Shown here piece by piece: positions 1-8,896 of a stretch of DNA of 64,000 bases (position 1 is the first letter of the stretch; every line of letters begins with the position of its first letter). Position numbers and translations under genes: made by a program. The notes under the pieces were generated by a model. That model saw only the letters and a list, made by a program, of their open reading frames with translations, made no database searches and was not told the DNA's origin. The stretch covers positions 1 to 64,000 of the forward strand of contig NZ_BCWR01000016.1 of NCBI RefSeq assembly GCF_001592305.1, in the 5' to 3' direction. This stretch comes from Hydrogenophaga taeniospiralis CCUG 15921 (GTDB lineage: Bacteria; Pseudomonadota; Gammaproteobacteria; Burkholderiales; Burkholderiaceae_C).

Positions 1-112
1 TACCGCCGGCGCGGTGGAGAGCGATTGGGTCAACGAGATGAAGGGCAAGAACATCGACGGCGCCAAGCTGGCCTCGGAGGCTCGCGCGTTGATCGCCAAG
101 CACGCGAAGTAG
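1..112 (+). CDS. TRAP transporter solute-binding protein (DctP type), C-terminal end only
   Basis: The window opens inside a reading frame that ends at TAG 110-112. The 36 visible residues finish with VNEMKGKNIDG and ALIAKHAK, a charged helical tail typical of periplasmic DctP-type receptors. The call rests mainly on context: the DctQ and DctM permease genes follow on the same strand, which is the usual P-Q-M order. The receptor would capture an organic acid in the periplasm and hand it to the membrane subunits. The substrate cannot be judged from this fragment. Confidence 0.7.
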   Translation, partial: TAGAVESDWVNEMKGKNIDGAKLASEARALIAKHAK

Positions 113-120
113 GTTTACCG

Positions 121-151
121 CCGGTCGTCCTGCCTGCAAGGAGACGACCGG
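121..151 (+). other. Stem-loop between TRAP receptor and permease genes
   Basis: CCGGTCGTC at 121-129 is matched exactly by GACGACCGG at 143-151, giving a 9-bp stem with a 13-nt loop just after the receptor stop codon. No T tract follows. It is more likely an mRNA-stabilising or attenuating hairpin that keeps the receptor more abundant than the permease than a full terminator. That role is inferred. Confidence 0.45.
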
Positions 152-323
152 TGTTCGCGAACCGCCCATGCCCTGCGGAGCACGAATGAGGTTTCGATGG
201 GTGAAATGCATTCAACAATAGAAAACTTCGGATACAGTCGCGGCGCAATCCGCGCGGCTCGCCGGCACATAAAACCATGGGAGACAATCGGACCATGGAA
301 CCACCCATGAAAAGGACCCGAGG

Positions 324-845
324 ATGATTGACTGGATCTACCGGACCGCCCGATGGACGGCCCTGTTTGGCGGCATCGTATTGACCGCCCTGACCTTGAT
401 GGTTGTGGCCAGCGTGGCCGGGCGGGCCATGATCGGCATCGGGCTGGGGCCCGTGCCCGGCGACTTCGAGCTGGTCGAGCTCGGCGTGGGCATCGCGATC
501 TTTTTCTTCATGCCCTGGTGCTACCTGCGCGGCGGGCACGCCACGGTGGATCTGCTCTACATGCACATGCCCAAGTGGGCACAGCGGGGGGTGGTCATCG
601 TGAGCGACATCCTGATGCTGCTGATCTGGCTGGTGCTGACCTGGGAACTCTGGGCCGGTCTGCTGGAGAAAAAGGAATACATGGAAACCACCTTCATCCT
701 GCAGATGCCGGTGTGGTGGGCTTACGCCCTGTGTTTCGTCGGCGCCGTGATCGGCTGCGTCTCCTATGCCGCCAAGACCCTGACCGAGCTGGGCCTGGCC
801 TCCGCTCCCCAGGGCTGGACCACCGAATCCAACGCAGGGCACTGA
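324..845 (+). CDS. TRAP transporter small permease (DctQ type)
   Basis: 173 residues with four hydrophobic segments (about residues 12-32, 48-68, 88-108 and 130-150), the size and topology of the DctQ small membrane subunit. The start is ATG 324 with GAGG just upstream. DctQ bridges the periplasmic receptor and the large permease. The stop at 843-845 is 2 nt before the next gene, so translation is probably coupled. Substrate unknown; aromatic-degradation genes nearby make an aromatic or dicarboxylic acid plausible. Confidence 0.9.
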   Translation: MIDWIYRTARWTALFGGIVLTALTLMVVASVAGRAMIGIGLGPVPGDFELVELGVGIAIFFFMPWCYLRGGHATVDLLYMHMPKWAQRGVVIVSDILMLLIWLVLTWELWAGLLEKKEYMETTFILQMPVWWAYALCFVGAVIGCVSYAAKTLTELGLASAPQGWTTESNAGH

Positions 846-847
846 AT

Positions 848-2164
848 ATGTCAACCGTCGAACTCGCCCTCTGGTCTTTCCCGATCCTGCTGCTGCTGAT
901 CTTCATCCGTGTGCCCATCGGCCTGTCCATGCTTGTGTGTGGCCTGGTGGGCGCCTGGATGGTGTACGGATCGGTCGATCCCATCCTCAACCAGCTCAAG
1001 CAGGTCACGTTCAGCACCTTCTCCAGCTATTCGCTCTCGGTGATTCCGCTGTTCCTGCTGATGGGACAGTTTGCCGCGCTCGGCGGCCTCTCGCAGGCCC
1101 TCTTCAAGGCCGCCGAGGCCTGGATCGGGCACCGCAAGGGCGGCGTGGCCATGGCGGCCGTGGGTGCCTGCGCCGGTTTTGGCGCCATCTGCGGTTCCTC
1201 GCTGGCCACGGCGGCCACCATGGGCCAGGTGGCCCTGCCCGAGCTCAAGCGAGCGGGGTACGCCGGGGGCATCTCCACCGCGGCGCTGGCCGCGGGCGGC
1301 ACGCTGGGCATCCTGATTCCGCCGTCGGTGGTGCTGGTGATCTACGCCATCCTGACCGAGCAGAACATCGCCAAGCTGTTCCTGGCCGCTTTCGTGCCCG
1401 GCATCCTGGCGGCCGTGGGTTACATGATCGTGATCGCGATCTACGCCCGGGTGAAACCGCAGGACGTCGGTTCCATGCCCCCCATGCCCATGAAGGAGCG
1501 CTGGATCGCCACCGTGAAGGTCTGGCCGGTGATGGTGATCTTCATCACCGTGGTCGGCGGTATCTACAGCGGCCTGTTCACGCCCACCGAGGGTGCGGCC
1601 ATCGGTGCCTTCGGTACCGGTGTGGCGGCCTGGTTCGCTGGCGGCCTGACCCGCAAGACCTTGCTGGGCGCCATCCTGGGCACGGCCGTCGCCACCGGCA
1701 TGATCTTCATGATCGTGCTGGGCGCCGGGGTCTACAACACCTTCCTGGCGCTGTCGCAACTGCCTCAGGAAGCCGCCACTGCGGTGGCCGGCTGGGGTGT
1801 GAGCCCCATGTGGGTGCTGGTGGCGATCCTGGTGCTGTACGTGATCCTGGGTTGTTTCATGGACTCGCTGTCCATGATCCTGCTGACCATTCCCGTGTTT
1901 TTCCCCATCGTGACCGCACTCGACTTCGGCCTGCCGCCCGAAGAGTTCGCCATCTGGTTCGGCATCCTGGTGCTGATCGTGGTGGAGGTGGGGCTGATCA
2001 CACCGCCGGTGGGTATGAACCTGTTCGTCATCAACTCGATGGCGCGCGACACCCCGATCACGCAAACCTACCGCGCCATCATGCCGTTCGTGGCCAGCGA
2101 TTTCATCCGCACGGCGATCCTGGTGGCTTTCCCCGGCATCACGCTGTTCGTGCTGCGGCTCTGA
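848..2164 (+). CDS. TRAP transporter large permease (DctM type)
   Basis: 438 residues, highly hydrophobic throughout, with the TRAP large-subunit signature SGLFTPTEGAAIGAFG near the middle and GLITPPVGMNLFVI near the C-terminus. This is the ion-driven translocation subunit in the inner membrane. The frame is open further upstream, but MSTVELALWS at ATG 848 is the natural start directly after the small permease. A strong terminator follows at 2207-2234, closing the operon. Confidence 0.94.
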   Translation: MSTVELALWSFPILLLLIFIRVPIGLSMLVCGLVGAWMVYGSVDPILNQLKQVTFSTFSSYSLSVIPLFLLMGQFAALGGLSQALFKAAEAWIGHRKGGVAMAAVGACAGFGAICGSSLATAATMGQVALPELKRAGYAGGISTAALAAGGTLGILIPPSVVLVIYAILTEQNIAKLFLAAFVPGILAAVGYMIVIAIYARVKPQDVGSMPPMPMKERWIATVKVWPVMVIFITVVGGIYSGLFTPTEGAAIGAFGTGVAAWFAGGLTRKTLLGAILGTAVATGMIFMIVLGAGVYNTFLALSQLPQEAATAVAGWGVSPMWVLVAILVLYVILGCFMDSLSMILLTIPVFFPIVTALDFGLPPEEFAIWFGILVLIVVEVGLITPPVGMNLFVINSMARDTPITQTYRAIMPFVASDFIRTAILVAFPGITLFVLRL

Positions 2165-2206
2165 GGCCACGCGGTCTGCGCTCACGCATTTCGGCATACC
2201 AGATAG

Positions 2207-2234
2207 GGCCTGCACACTGTTGCAGGCCTTTTTT
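2207..2234 (+). terminator. Rho-independent terminator of the TRAP operon
   Basis: GGCCTGCA (2207-2214), a 6-nt loop and TGCAGGCC (2221-2228) form a perfect 8-bp stem followed by six T residues (2229-2234). It lies 42 nt after the permease stop codon and before the next gene, so it separates the two transcription units. Confidence 0.92.
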
Positions 2235-2285
2235 CTGGTGGCTACAGTGGTTTTTCTTGGCACCACCGACAACAGGAGACATCCC

Positions 2286-3275
2286 ATGACCTTGTTCCGT
2301 CTTTTCCACCGCCGCGGCCTGCTCGGGGCCGTGTTGTCGGCCTCGGTGCTGGCGCTGGCGTCGCCCGCCATGGCCCAGGGCTTCCCGAGCAAGGGCCTGC
2401 GCATCGTGGTGCCGTTTGGTGCCGGTGGCGTGGGCGATCTCACGGCGCGCATCGTGGCGGCCGAGATGAGCCAATCGCTCGGGCAGCCCGTGACCGTCGA
2501 GAACCGGCCCGGGGCCGGCGGTGTGGTGGCGGCCGAGACGGTGGCGCGCGCCGAGCCCGATGGCCACACCCTGTTCCTCATGTCCAACGGCACGGCGGTG
2601 ACGGCGGGCCTGTTCAAGAGCCTGCCCTACGACACGGTCAAGAGTTTCGCGCCCGTGTCCACCCTGGGCACGTTCGACATCGCGGTGCTGGTGCCGGCCG
2701 ACTCGCCGCACAAGACCCTCGGCGATCTGGTGGCGTTTGCCAAGGCCAACCCCAACAAACTCAACATCGGCAGCATCAACATCGGCAGCACGCAGAACCT
2801 GGCGGCCGAACTGTTCAAGACCAGCGCCGGCATCGACGCGCAGGTGGTGCCCTTCAACGGCACGCCGAACCTGATCGGTGCGCTGCGTGGCAAGCAGGTG
2901 GACGTGGCGGTCGAGATCCTCGGCCCGGCGCTCACGCAGATCAAGGCCGGTGCCTTCCGCGCTCTGGCCGTGACCGGGCAGAAGCGCTCGAACGCGTTGC
3001 CCGACGTGCCCACCGCCGTCGAGCAGGGCGTCAAGGGCTTCGTGGCCTCGTCGTGGAACGCCCTGGCCGCGCCGGCCAAGACCCCACGCCCGGTGATCGA
3101 CCGGCTGAACAAGGACATCAACGCCGCGCTTGCCTTGCCCGCGGTACAGAAGAAACTGGCCGACCTCAACATCGACGCCAGTGGCAGCACGCCCGAGCAG
3201 GCCGCCGAGCTGCTGGTCAGCGACATCCAGCGCTGGGGCGCTGTGATCCAGCGCGCCGGCATAGAGAGGCAGTGA
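2286..3275 (+). CDS. Tripartite tricarboxylate transporter receptor (Bug family), orphan
   Basis: 329 residues with an N-terminal signal peptide (RRGLLGAVLSASVLALASPAMAQ) and the Bug-family opening KGLRIVVPFGAGGVGDLTARIVA, then ENRPGAGGVVAAETVARAEPDG. These are periplasmic high-affinity receptors, numerous in Comamonadaceae and Alcaligenaceae and mostly without adjacent TctA/TctB membrane genes, as here. ATG 2286 was chosen over upstream in-frame codons because AGGAG precedes it and the signal peptide then begins correctly. The ligand is probably a small carboxylate but cannot be read from sequence. Confidence 0.93.
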   Translation: MTLFRLFHRRGLLGAVLSASVLALASPAMAQGFPSKGLRIVVPFGAGGVGDLTARIVAAEMSQSLGQPVTVENRPGAGGVVAAETVARAEPDGHTLFLMSNGTAVTAGLFKSLPYDTVKSFAPVSTLGTFDIAVLVPADSPHKTLGDLVAFAKANPNKLNIGSINIGSTQNLAAELFKTSAGIDAQVVPFNGTPNLIGALRGKQVDVAVEILGPALTQIKAGAFRALAVTGQKRSNALPDVPTAVEQGVKGFVASSWNALAAPAKTPRPVIDRLNKDINAALALPAVQKKLADLNIDASGSTPEQAAELLVSDIQRWGAVIQRAGIERQ

Positions 3276-3290
3276 CAGAGAGGCAGTGAC
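3263..3290. repeat. 14-bp perfect tandem duplication over a stop codon
   Basis: AGAGAGGCAGTGAC occurs twice back to back (3263-3276 and 3277-3290). The first copy supplies the TGA stop of the Bug receptor, the second repeats it just downstream. It looks like a slippage event of no clear function. Confidence 0.9.
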
Positions 3291-3336
3291 CCCCCGCGAC
3301 CATCGCAACGGGCGGCTTTTTTGAATGGAGGTTTTC

Positions 3337-4239
3337 ATGGACAACTTGCGCATCGGACTCATCGGCTACGGTGAAGTGGGCCGCATCTTCAGCGCCGGGC
3401 TCAAGGCCACGGCGGCCTGGGATCTGAAGTTCGCCGACCCGGCGCAACGCGAGGAGCCGCTGGCCCACGCCGCGGCGCTGGGCGTGGAGGCCTGCGACGG
3501 CGTGGCGAGCCTGTGCGCGAAATCCACGCTGGTGATCTCGGCCGTGACCGCGTCCAGCGCGCTGGCGGTGGCGCAAGCCGCCGCGCCCCACCTGCGCCCC
3601 GGCAGCTATTTCCTGGACCTCAACTCCGCGTCGCCCGGCACCAAGCAGCGGGCTGCCGCGCTGATCGACGCCGCCGGTGGCCGCTATGTGGAGGCCGGCG
3701 TGATGACCTCGGTGCCGCCCTACGGCATCCGCGTGCCCATGCTGCTGGGCGGCGCGTACGCGGCCAGCCTGCTGCCCACGCTGCAGGCCCTGGGCATGGC
3801 GCCCCAACTGGCCAGCGAGCGCGTCGGCGTGGCCTCCGCCACCAAAGTGTGCCGCAGCATCATGATCAAGGGGCTGGAGGCCCTGGTGCTGGAGAGCTAC
3901 ACCACGGCGCGTGCCTACGGCGTGGAAGACGCCATGATCGCCACGCTGCAGGAAACCTTTCCCGGCATCGACTGGCCGGCCCAGGGCAGCTATTTCTTCA
4001 GCCGCGTGGCGCAGCACGGCAAGCGCCGCGCCGAAGAGATGCGTGAGGTGGCCAACACCGTGTGCGAAGCCGGTTTCGAGCCGTTCATGGCCTCGGCCAT
4101 CGCCGAAAAACACGACTGGATGGCCGCGCAGGCCCGCGCCGGTCTGTTCGCGGACCTGGGCAAGTCGCCGCCCTGGCAGGCCTACGCCGACCGCCTGCTG
4201 GCCCACCGCGCTCCGGCCGCCAACGACGACACCGCCTGA
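3337..4239 (+). CDS. NAD(P)-dependent oxidoreductase, 6-phosphogluconate/hydroxyisobutyrate dehydrogenase type with DUF1932
   Basis: 300 residues. The N-terminal Rossmann fold begins LRIGLIGYGEVGRIFSAGL (GxGxxG type), followed by a DLNSASPGTK substrate-site segment and a helical C-terminal part (residues 190-270) resembling DUF1932. Such enzymes oxidise or reduce small hydroxy acids. ATG 3337 has GGAGG 5 nt upstream, better than the ATG at 3325. It follows the Bug receptor gene and precedes an AEC transporter on the same strand, so a role in using the same substrate is likely. The exact substrate is unknown. Confidence 0.82.
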   Translation: MDNLRIGLIGYGEVGRIFSAGLKATAAWDLKFADPAQREEPLAHAAALGVEACDGVASLCAKSTLVISAVTASSALAVAQAAAPHLRPGSYFLDLNSASPGTKQRAAALIDAAGGRYVEAGVMTSVPPYGIRVPMLLGGAYAASLLPTLQALGMAPQLASERVGVASATKVCRSIMIKGLEALVLESYTTARAYGVEDAMIATLQETFPGIDWPAQGSYFFSRVAQHGKRRAEEMREVANTVCEAGFEPFMASAIAEKHDWMAAQARAGLFADLGKSPPWQAYADRLLAHRAPAANDDTA

Positions 4240-4357
4240 CCACAGCGCCACGCCACCTCCGGCGACAACCGGGGCCCCACCGCCACGCATGCCGCGTCCT
4301 CCCAGGGGCAGCGGTTTGCGCCCGGGGTGGCCCGGCGCCGAACACCTGATTGCTCTC

Positions 4358-5332
4358 ATGCTCGATATCCTGGCCATCACCGGCCCGATCTACCTTTGCA
4401 TCGCGGCCGGCTACGCCAGCGTGCGCTGGAACCTGTTCACCAAGGCCGACATGCGCGTGTTCGGCCGGTTCGTCATCCAGGTGGCTCTGCCGGCGCTGCT
4501 GTTCAACGCGCTGGCCTCGCGCCGCCTGGACGAGGTGGTGCACACGGGCTACCTGCTGGCCTACGCCGCCGGTTCGCTGGTGCTGATCCTGGGTGCCCTG
4601 TGGTTTGCCTGCACCGTGCAGCGCAAGGGCCTGACCGAGAGCGCCTACATGGCCATGGGCATGACCTGTTCCAACAGCGGCTATGTGGGATACCCGGTGA
4701 TGCTGCTCCTGTTCGGGCCGTTGAGCGGTGTGGTCCTTGCGCTCAACCTGATCGTGGAAAACCTGGTCAAGCTGCCGCTGCTGTTCACCGCGGCCGACGT
4801 CGGCGCGCACGAGGGCGAGCGGCCTTCGTTGCGGCGGGCGCTGACGCAGACCGGCGCCCGCCTGGTGCGCAACCCCATGATCGTGGCCATCTTCGCCGGC
4901 TTCCTGGTCGCCTTGCTGGGCTGGTCATTGCCCTCGGTGATCACCCGCACTGTGACCCTGTTTTCGGCGGCCAGCAGCGGCCTGGCGCTGTTCATCATCG
5001 GCGGCACGCTGGTGGGCCTGCAGGTCAGGGGGCTGCGCCGACAGGTGTCGCTGATCGCGGTGGGCAAGCTGTTGCTGCACCCTCTGGCGGTGTTTGGCGC
5101 CATCGTCTTGCTGCCCCTGCTCGGCCTGCCGGCGGTGGACGGCGATCTGCGTGTCGCGGCCGTTCTCTCGGCCGCCATGCCCATGCTGGGCATCTATCCC
5201 ATCCTGGCGCAGCGCCATGGTTTCGAGGGCTTCACCGCGGCGGCATTGCTGGCCACCACGGCCGCGTCCTTCTTCTCGCTCAGCGCCATCCTCTGGCTGA
5301 TGCGTCACAGCGCGGGCTGGCTGACGGGATGA
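4358..5332 (+). CDS. AEC-family (auxin efflux carrier/malonate permease type) transporter
   Basis: 324 residues with about ten membrane segments arranged as two repeats: LDILAITGPIYLCIAAGYA at the start, ALPALLFNALAS in the first half and SGLALFIIGGTLVGLQ in the second. This matches AEC permeases, many of which move malonate or other mono- and dicarboxylates. ATG 4358 begins directly at the first membrane helix; the frame is open upstream but overlaps the oxidoreductase. A palindromic element sits 8 nt after the stop, between it and the convergent LysR gene. Confidence 0.85.
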   Translation: MLDILAITGPIYLCIAAGYASVRWNLFTKADMRVFGRFVIQVALPALLFNALASRRLDEVVHTGYLLAYAAGSLVLILGALWFACTVQRKGLTESAYMAMGMTCSNSGYVGYPVMLLLFGPLSGVVLALNLIVENLVKLPLLFTAADVGAHEGERPSLRRALTQTGARLVRNPMIVAIFAGFLVALLGWSLPSVITRTVTLFSAASSGLALFIIGGTLVGLQVRGLRRQVSLIAVGKLLLHPLAVFGAIVLLPLLGLPAVDGDLRVAAVLSAAMPMLGIYPILAQRHGFEGFTAAALLATTAASFFSLSAILWLMRHSAGWLTG

Positions 5333-5340
5333 CGGTGGTG

Positions 5341-5383
5341 CCGCCCCCTTGAGGGGGGTAGCGCGAAGCGCTGCGGGGGGGCT
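5341..5383. repeat. Intergenic palindromic element, copy 1
   Basis: Two nested palindromes, one CCCCCTTGAGGGGG and one AGCGCGAAGCGCT, followed by a G run. It fills the 53-bp gap between two convergent genes, so it may act as a bidirectional terminator. Related copies lie near 26408, 36804, 38304, 53027, 53175, 58629 and 60054. Confidence 0.8.
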
Positions 5384-5385
5384 AT

Positions 5386-6297
5386 TCAAACCGCCGCGTT
5401 GATCGCCTCCAGCGTCTGGCGGATCAGCGCCAGCGTGGTCTGCTGGGTCAGGGTGGCGGGTCGCTGTGAGCTCGTGGCCAGGCACAGGCGGGTGCGCAGG
5501 GTCGGGTTGCACACGGCGCGCGTCTGGTAGGCCGAGGGGCGGATCGAGCTGGCGACCGCGTTGCGCGAGAGCAGGGCGGCACCGGCGCCGTCGGCCACCA
5601 GGTCCAGGATGGCGGAGACGCCGTCGATCTCCAGCGCGATGAGCGGGCGGCAGCCGATGTTGGCCATTTCGCTTTCCACCTGCATGCGGATCGCGTTGGG
5701 CCGGCTCGGAATCACCAGCGGCAGCTTCGCCACCTCGGCCAGCGCAATCGGGGGAGGGGGCGGGTCTTCGGGCAGGCCCGGCGGGCGCGGAAGCACCAGC
5801 AGCAGGTCTTCGTCCAGCAGCGGCGCGATCTCGATGTCGGGCGCGGGCATCGCGTTGTAGAGCACGGCGATGTCCAGTCGCCCGGTCTGCAGCCACTCCT
5901 GCATGTGGGTCGACAGGCCTTCGCTGATGGAGATGCTGGCCTGCGGCAACTGCTGGCGAAAGGCGCGCGTGAGCGGCACCGTGAGCACCCGCGCCAGGCT
6001 GGGCGGCAGGCCGATCGCGACCCGGCCGGCCAGTGCGCCGCGCACCCGGCCCAGCTCTTCCCGCGCCCGTTCCACCTGGTGCAGGATGCCGCGCGCATGT
6101 TCCAGCAGCAGCTTGCCCGCCTCGGTGGGCGTGGCGCCGCGGCCGTTGCGCACCAGCAGGTTTTGCCGCAGTTCCACCTCCAGCAGCCGCACCTGGCGCG
6201 AGAGCGCGGGCTGGGCCACGTCCAGCGCGAGCGCGGCCCGGGTGAAGCTGCCCAGCTCGGCGACGCGCACGAAATATTCCAGTTGCTTGAGATCCAT
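5386..6297 (-). CDS. LysR-family transcriptional regulator, divergent from the protocatechuate 4,5-cleavage operon
   Basis: 303 residues. The N-terminal winged helix-turn-helix (MDLKQLEYFVRVAELGSF, then AQPALSRQVRLLE) is followed by a LysR effector domain from about residue 90. It points away from the binding-protein and ligJKIABC genes across an AT-rich 88-bp gap (6298-6385) containing AT-rich words such as ATATATC. This is the classic arrangement of a LysR activator and its target. In Comamonas, pmd genes are controlled by LysR proteins, so it is the best candidate regulator of the lig operon. Confidence 0.88.
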   Translation of the reverse strand: MDLKQLEYFVRVAELGSFTRAALALDVAQPALSRQVRLLEVELRQNLLVRNGRGATPTEAGKLLLEHARGILHQVERAREELGRVRGALAGRVAIGLPPSLARVLTVPLTRAFRQQLPQASISISEGLSTHMQEWLQTGRLDIAVLYNAMPAPDIEIAPLLDEDLLLVLPRPPGLPEDPPPPPIALAEVAKLPLVIPSRPNAIRMQVESEMANIGCRPLIALEIDGVSAILDLVADGAGAALLSRNAVASSIRPSAYQTRAVCNPTLRTRLCLATSSQRPATLTQQTTLALIRQTLEAINAAV

Positions 6298-6385
6298 GGC
6301 CCGGGGCGGAGATATATCAAAAGGGAATGGCTAATAGTACGGTATGCCGCTTGTGGTTTTCCGGTGCCTGAGCACAATCCGGCTC

Positions 6386-7111
6386 ATGCCATCCTTTGCA
6401 TCCACCCCTGCCGCCGGCACGCCGCCCGGGCCGATTCGCGGCATTTCCTCCATGGCCACGCGCCAGGTGCTGGCCGATCTGGTGTCGGCCTACGAGCAGC
6501 GTTCGGGCGCCTGGGTGCTGATCGAATCGGTGGGCGGCGTGGACGCCGCCAAGCGCGTGATGGCCGACGAGGCTTTTGATCTGGTGGTGCTCGCGTCCGA
6601 CGCCATCGACAAGCTGCTCGCCGCGGGCAAGCTTGTGGCCGGCAGCCAGCGGGACCTGGTGCATTCGGGGGTCGCGGTGGCGGTGCGCGCCGGCGCGGCC
6701 CGGCCCGACATCGGATCGGAAGACGCGGTGCGCAGCGCTGTGCTGGCCGCGCGCAGCCTCAGTTACTCCACCGGCCCCAGCGGCGTGGCGCTGGCCCGGC
6801 TGTTCGAGCGCTGGGGCATCGCCGGGCAGATTCAGGACCGCATCGTCCAGGCGCCCCCCGGCGTGCCAGTGGGCACCCTGGTGGCGCGCGGCGAGGTGGA
6901 ACTGGGCTTCCAGCAACTCAGCGAGCTGCTGCACGTCGAGGGCATCGAGTTGCTGGGCGCCTTGCCCCCCGCGATCCAGATCACCACCACCTTTTCCGCC
7001 GGCGTCTGCGCCAGCGCCACACAGCCGGACGCCGCGCGCGACCTGATCGCCTTCATGGCCTCGCCCGACGCGGCCGAGGCCAAGCGGCGCCAGGGCATGG
7101 ACCCGGCCTGA
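6386..7111 (+). CDS. Substrate-binding-domain protein (ModA-like fold), first gene of the lig cluster
   Basis: About 241 residues resembling bacterial extracellular solute-binding domains (ESVGGVDAAKRVMADEAFDLVVLASDAIDKLLAAGK; YSTGPSGVALARLFERWGI). I see no convincing signal peptide, which is odd for a periplasmic receptor; a cytoplasmic sensing role is possible. ATG 6386 is a compromise: there is no clear ribosome site and MATRQVLADL at about 6452 is an alternative. It precedes ligJ by 43 nt and is probably cotranscribed. Function in the pathway is unknown. Confidence 0.6.
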   Translation: MPSFASTPAAGTPPGPIRGISSMATRQVLADLVSAYEQRSGAWVLIESVGGVDAAKRVMADEAFDLVVLASDAIDKLLAAGKLVAGSQRDLVHSGVAVAVRAGAARPDIGSEDAVRSAVLAARSLSYSTGPSGVALARLFERWGIAGQIQDRIVQAPPGVPVGTLVARGEVELGFQQLSELLHVEGIELLGALPPAIQITTTFSAGVCASATQPDAARDLIAFMASPDAAEAKRRQGMDPA

Positions 7112-7154
7112 TCTTCCATCCGCACAGGCCCACATTCGACAGGAGACTTCCCCC

Positions 7155-8201
7155 ATGAGCCAGCAAAAGCCCCTCATCATCGACTGCCACGGCCACTACA
7201 CCACAGCGCCCAAGGCCTTGGAGAACTGGCGCAACGCGCAGATCGCCGGCATCAAGGACCCGGCTTCGATGCCGAAGGTGTCGGACCTGAAGATCAGCGA
7301 CGACGAACTGCGCGAGTCCATCGAGACCAACCAGCTGCGCCTGATGAAGGAACGCGGCTCCGACCTCACCATCTTCTCGCCGCGCGCCAGCTTCATGGCC
7401 CACCACATCGGTGACTTCAACATCAGCTCCACCTGGGCCGCCATCTGCAACGAGCTCTGCTACCGCGTGAGCCAGCTGTTCCCCGACAACTTCATTCCCG
7501 CCGCCATGCTGCCGCAGAGCCCGGGCGTGGACCCGGCCACCTGCATCCCCGAGCTGGAGCGCTGCGTCAAGGAATACGGCAACGTGGGCATCAACCTGAA
7601 CCCCGATCCGTCGGGTGGCCACTGGACCTCGCCTCCGCTGAGCGATCGCCACTGGTACCCCATTTACGAAAAGATGGTCGAGTACGACATCCCGGCCATG
7701 GTGCACGTAAGCACCAGCTGCAACAGCTGCTTCCACACCACCGGAGCCCACTACCTGAACGCCGACACCACGGCCTTCATGCAGTGCCTGACCAGCGACC
7801 TGTTCAAGGACTTCCCCACGCTGAAGTTCATCATCCCCCACGGTGGCGGCGCGGTGCCCTACCACTGGGGCCGTTTCCGTGGCCTGGCGCAGGAGCTGAA
7901 GAAGCCGCTGCTGAAAGACCACCTGCTGAACAACATCTTCTTCGACACCTGCGTGTACCACCAGCCCGGCATCGACCTGTTGACCAAGGTGATCCCGGTG
8001 GACAACATCCTGTTTGCCTCGGAAATGATCGGCGCCGTGCGCGGCATCGACCCCGAGACCGGTCACTACTACGACGACACCAAGCGCTTCATCGAAGCGA
8101 GCACCATCGTCGTGGGGGATGACCGCTACAAGATTTATGAAGGCAATGCGCGGCGCGTGTTCCCGCGGCTGGACGCCGCTTTGAAACAAAAAGGAATCTG
8201 A
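7155..8201 (+). CDS. ligJ: 4-oxalomesaconate hydratase (LigJ/PmdE)
   Basis: 348 residues of the amidohydrolase-2 fold. The metal-binding start is [15 protein letters not shown], with further histidines in MVHVSTSC and [16 protein letters not shown]. This enzyme adds water to 4-oxalomesaconate to give 4-carboxy-4-hydroxy-2-oxoadipate, the step after pyrone dicarboxylate opening and tautomerisation. AGGAGAC precedes ATG 7155. It starts a run of six genes with gaps of 2-9 nt or overlaps, in the same order as Comamonas pmdEFDABC. No tautomerase (LigU/PmdU) gene is in this window. Confidence 0.95.
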   Translation: MSQQKPLIIDCHGHYTTAPKALENWRNAQIAGIKDPASMPKVSDLKISDDELRESIETNQLRLMKERGSDLTIFSPRASFMAHHIGDFNISSTWAAICNELCYRVSQLFPDNFIPAAMLPQSPGVDPATCIPELERCVKEYGNVGINLNPDPSGGHWTSPPLSDRHWYPIYEKMVEYDIPAMVHVSTSCNSCFHTTGAHYLNADTTAFMQCLTSDLFKDFPTLKFIIPHGGGAVPYHWGRFRGLAQELKKPLLKDHLLNNIFFDTCVYHQPGIDLLTKVIPVDNILFASEMIGAVRGIDPETGHYYDDTKRFIEASTIVVGDDRYKIYEGNARRVFPRLDAALKQKGI

Positions 8202-8203
8202 CC

Positions 8204-8887
8204 ATGTACGAACTCGGCGTCGTTTACCGCAACATCACCCGTGCCGACCGCGCAGCCGCCGACGGTCTGGCCGCGCTCGGCTCGGCCACCGTGCACGAAG
8301 CCATGGGCCGCGTTGGGCTCTTGAAGCCCTACATGCGCCCGATCCAGACCGGCGTGCAGGTCTCGGGCACGGCCATCACCGTGCTGCTGCAGCCCGGCGA
8401 CAACTGGATGATGCACGTGGCAGCCGAGCAGATCCAGCCCGGCGACATCGTGGTCGCGGCCGTCACGGCCGAATGCACCGACGGCTACTTCGGCGACCTG
8501 CTGGCCACCAGCTTCCAAGCGCGCGGCGCTCGCGGCCTGGTCATCGACGCCGGTGTGCGCGACGTGAAGACACTCAAGGAAATGAACTTCCCGGTGTGGT
8601 CCAAGGCAATCTCTTCCAAGGGCACCATCAAGGCCACGCTGGGCTCGGTGAACATCCCCATCGTCTGCGCCGGCATGCTGGTCACGCCCGGCGACGTGAT
8701 CGTGGCCGACGACGACGGTGTGGTCTGTGTGCCGGCCGCGCGTGCGGCGGCAACGCTGGCTGCTGCCATCAAGCGCGAGAGCTTCGAGGGCGAGAAGCGC
8801 GAGAAGCTCGCCTCGGGCATCCTGGGCCTGGACATGTACAAGATGCGCGAGCCGCTGGCCGCTGCGGGTTTGGTCTACAAGGACTGA
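8204..8887 (+). CDS. ligK: 4-carboxy-4-hydroxy-2-oxoadipate aldolase (LigK/PmdF)
   Basis: 227 residues of the RraA-like class II aldolase family. The family motif is clear: [15 protein letters not shown] followed by VIDAGVRD, where the final Arg-Asp binds substrate and divalent metal. The enzyme splits 4-carboxy-4-hydroxy-2-oxoadipate into pyruvate and oxaloacetate and usually also decarboxylates oxaloacetate. It starts 2 nt after ligJ, so the two are translated together. Confidence 0.95.
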   Translation: MYELGVVYRNITRADRAAADGLAALGSATVHEAMGRVGLLKPYMRPIQTGVQVSGTAITVLLQPGDNWMMHVAAEQIQPGDIVVAAVTAECTDGYFGDLLATSFQARGARGLVIDAGVRDVKTLKEMNFPVWSKAISSKGTIKATLGSVNIPIVCAGMLVTPGDVIVADDDGVVCVPAARAAATLAAAIKRESFEGEKREKLASGILGLDMYKMREPLAAAGLVYKD

Positions 8888-8896
8888 AAGAACACC

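Noticed and set aside
851..2617. A 588-codon minus-strand frame opposite the TRAP permease
   Set aside because: His/Gln/Gly-rich composition typical of the complement of a membrane protein gene; the plus-strand genes explain the region.
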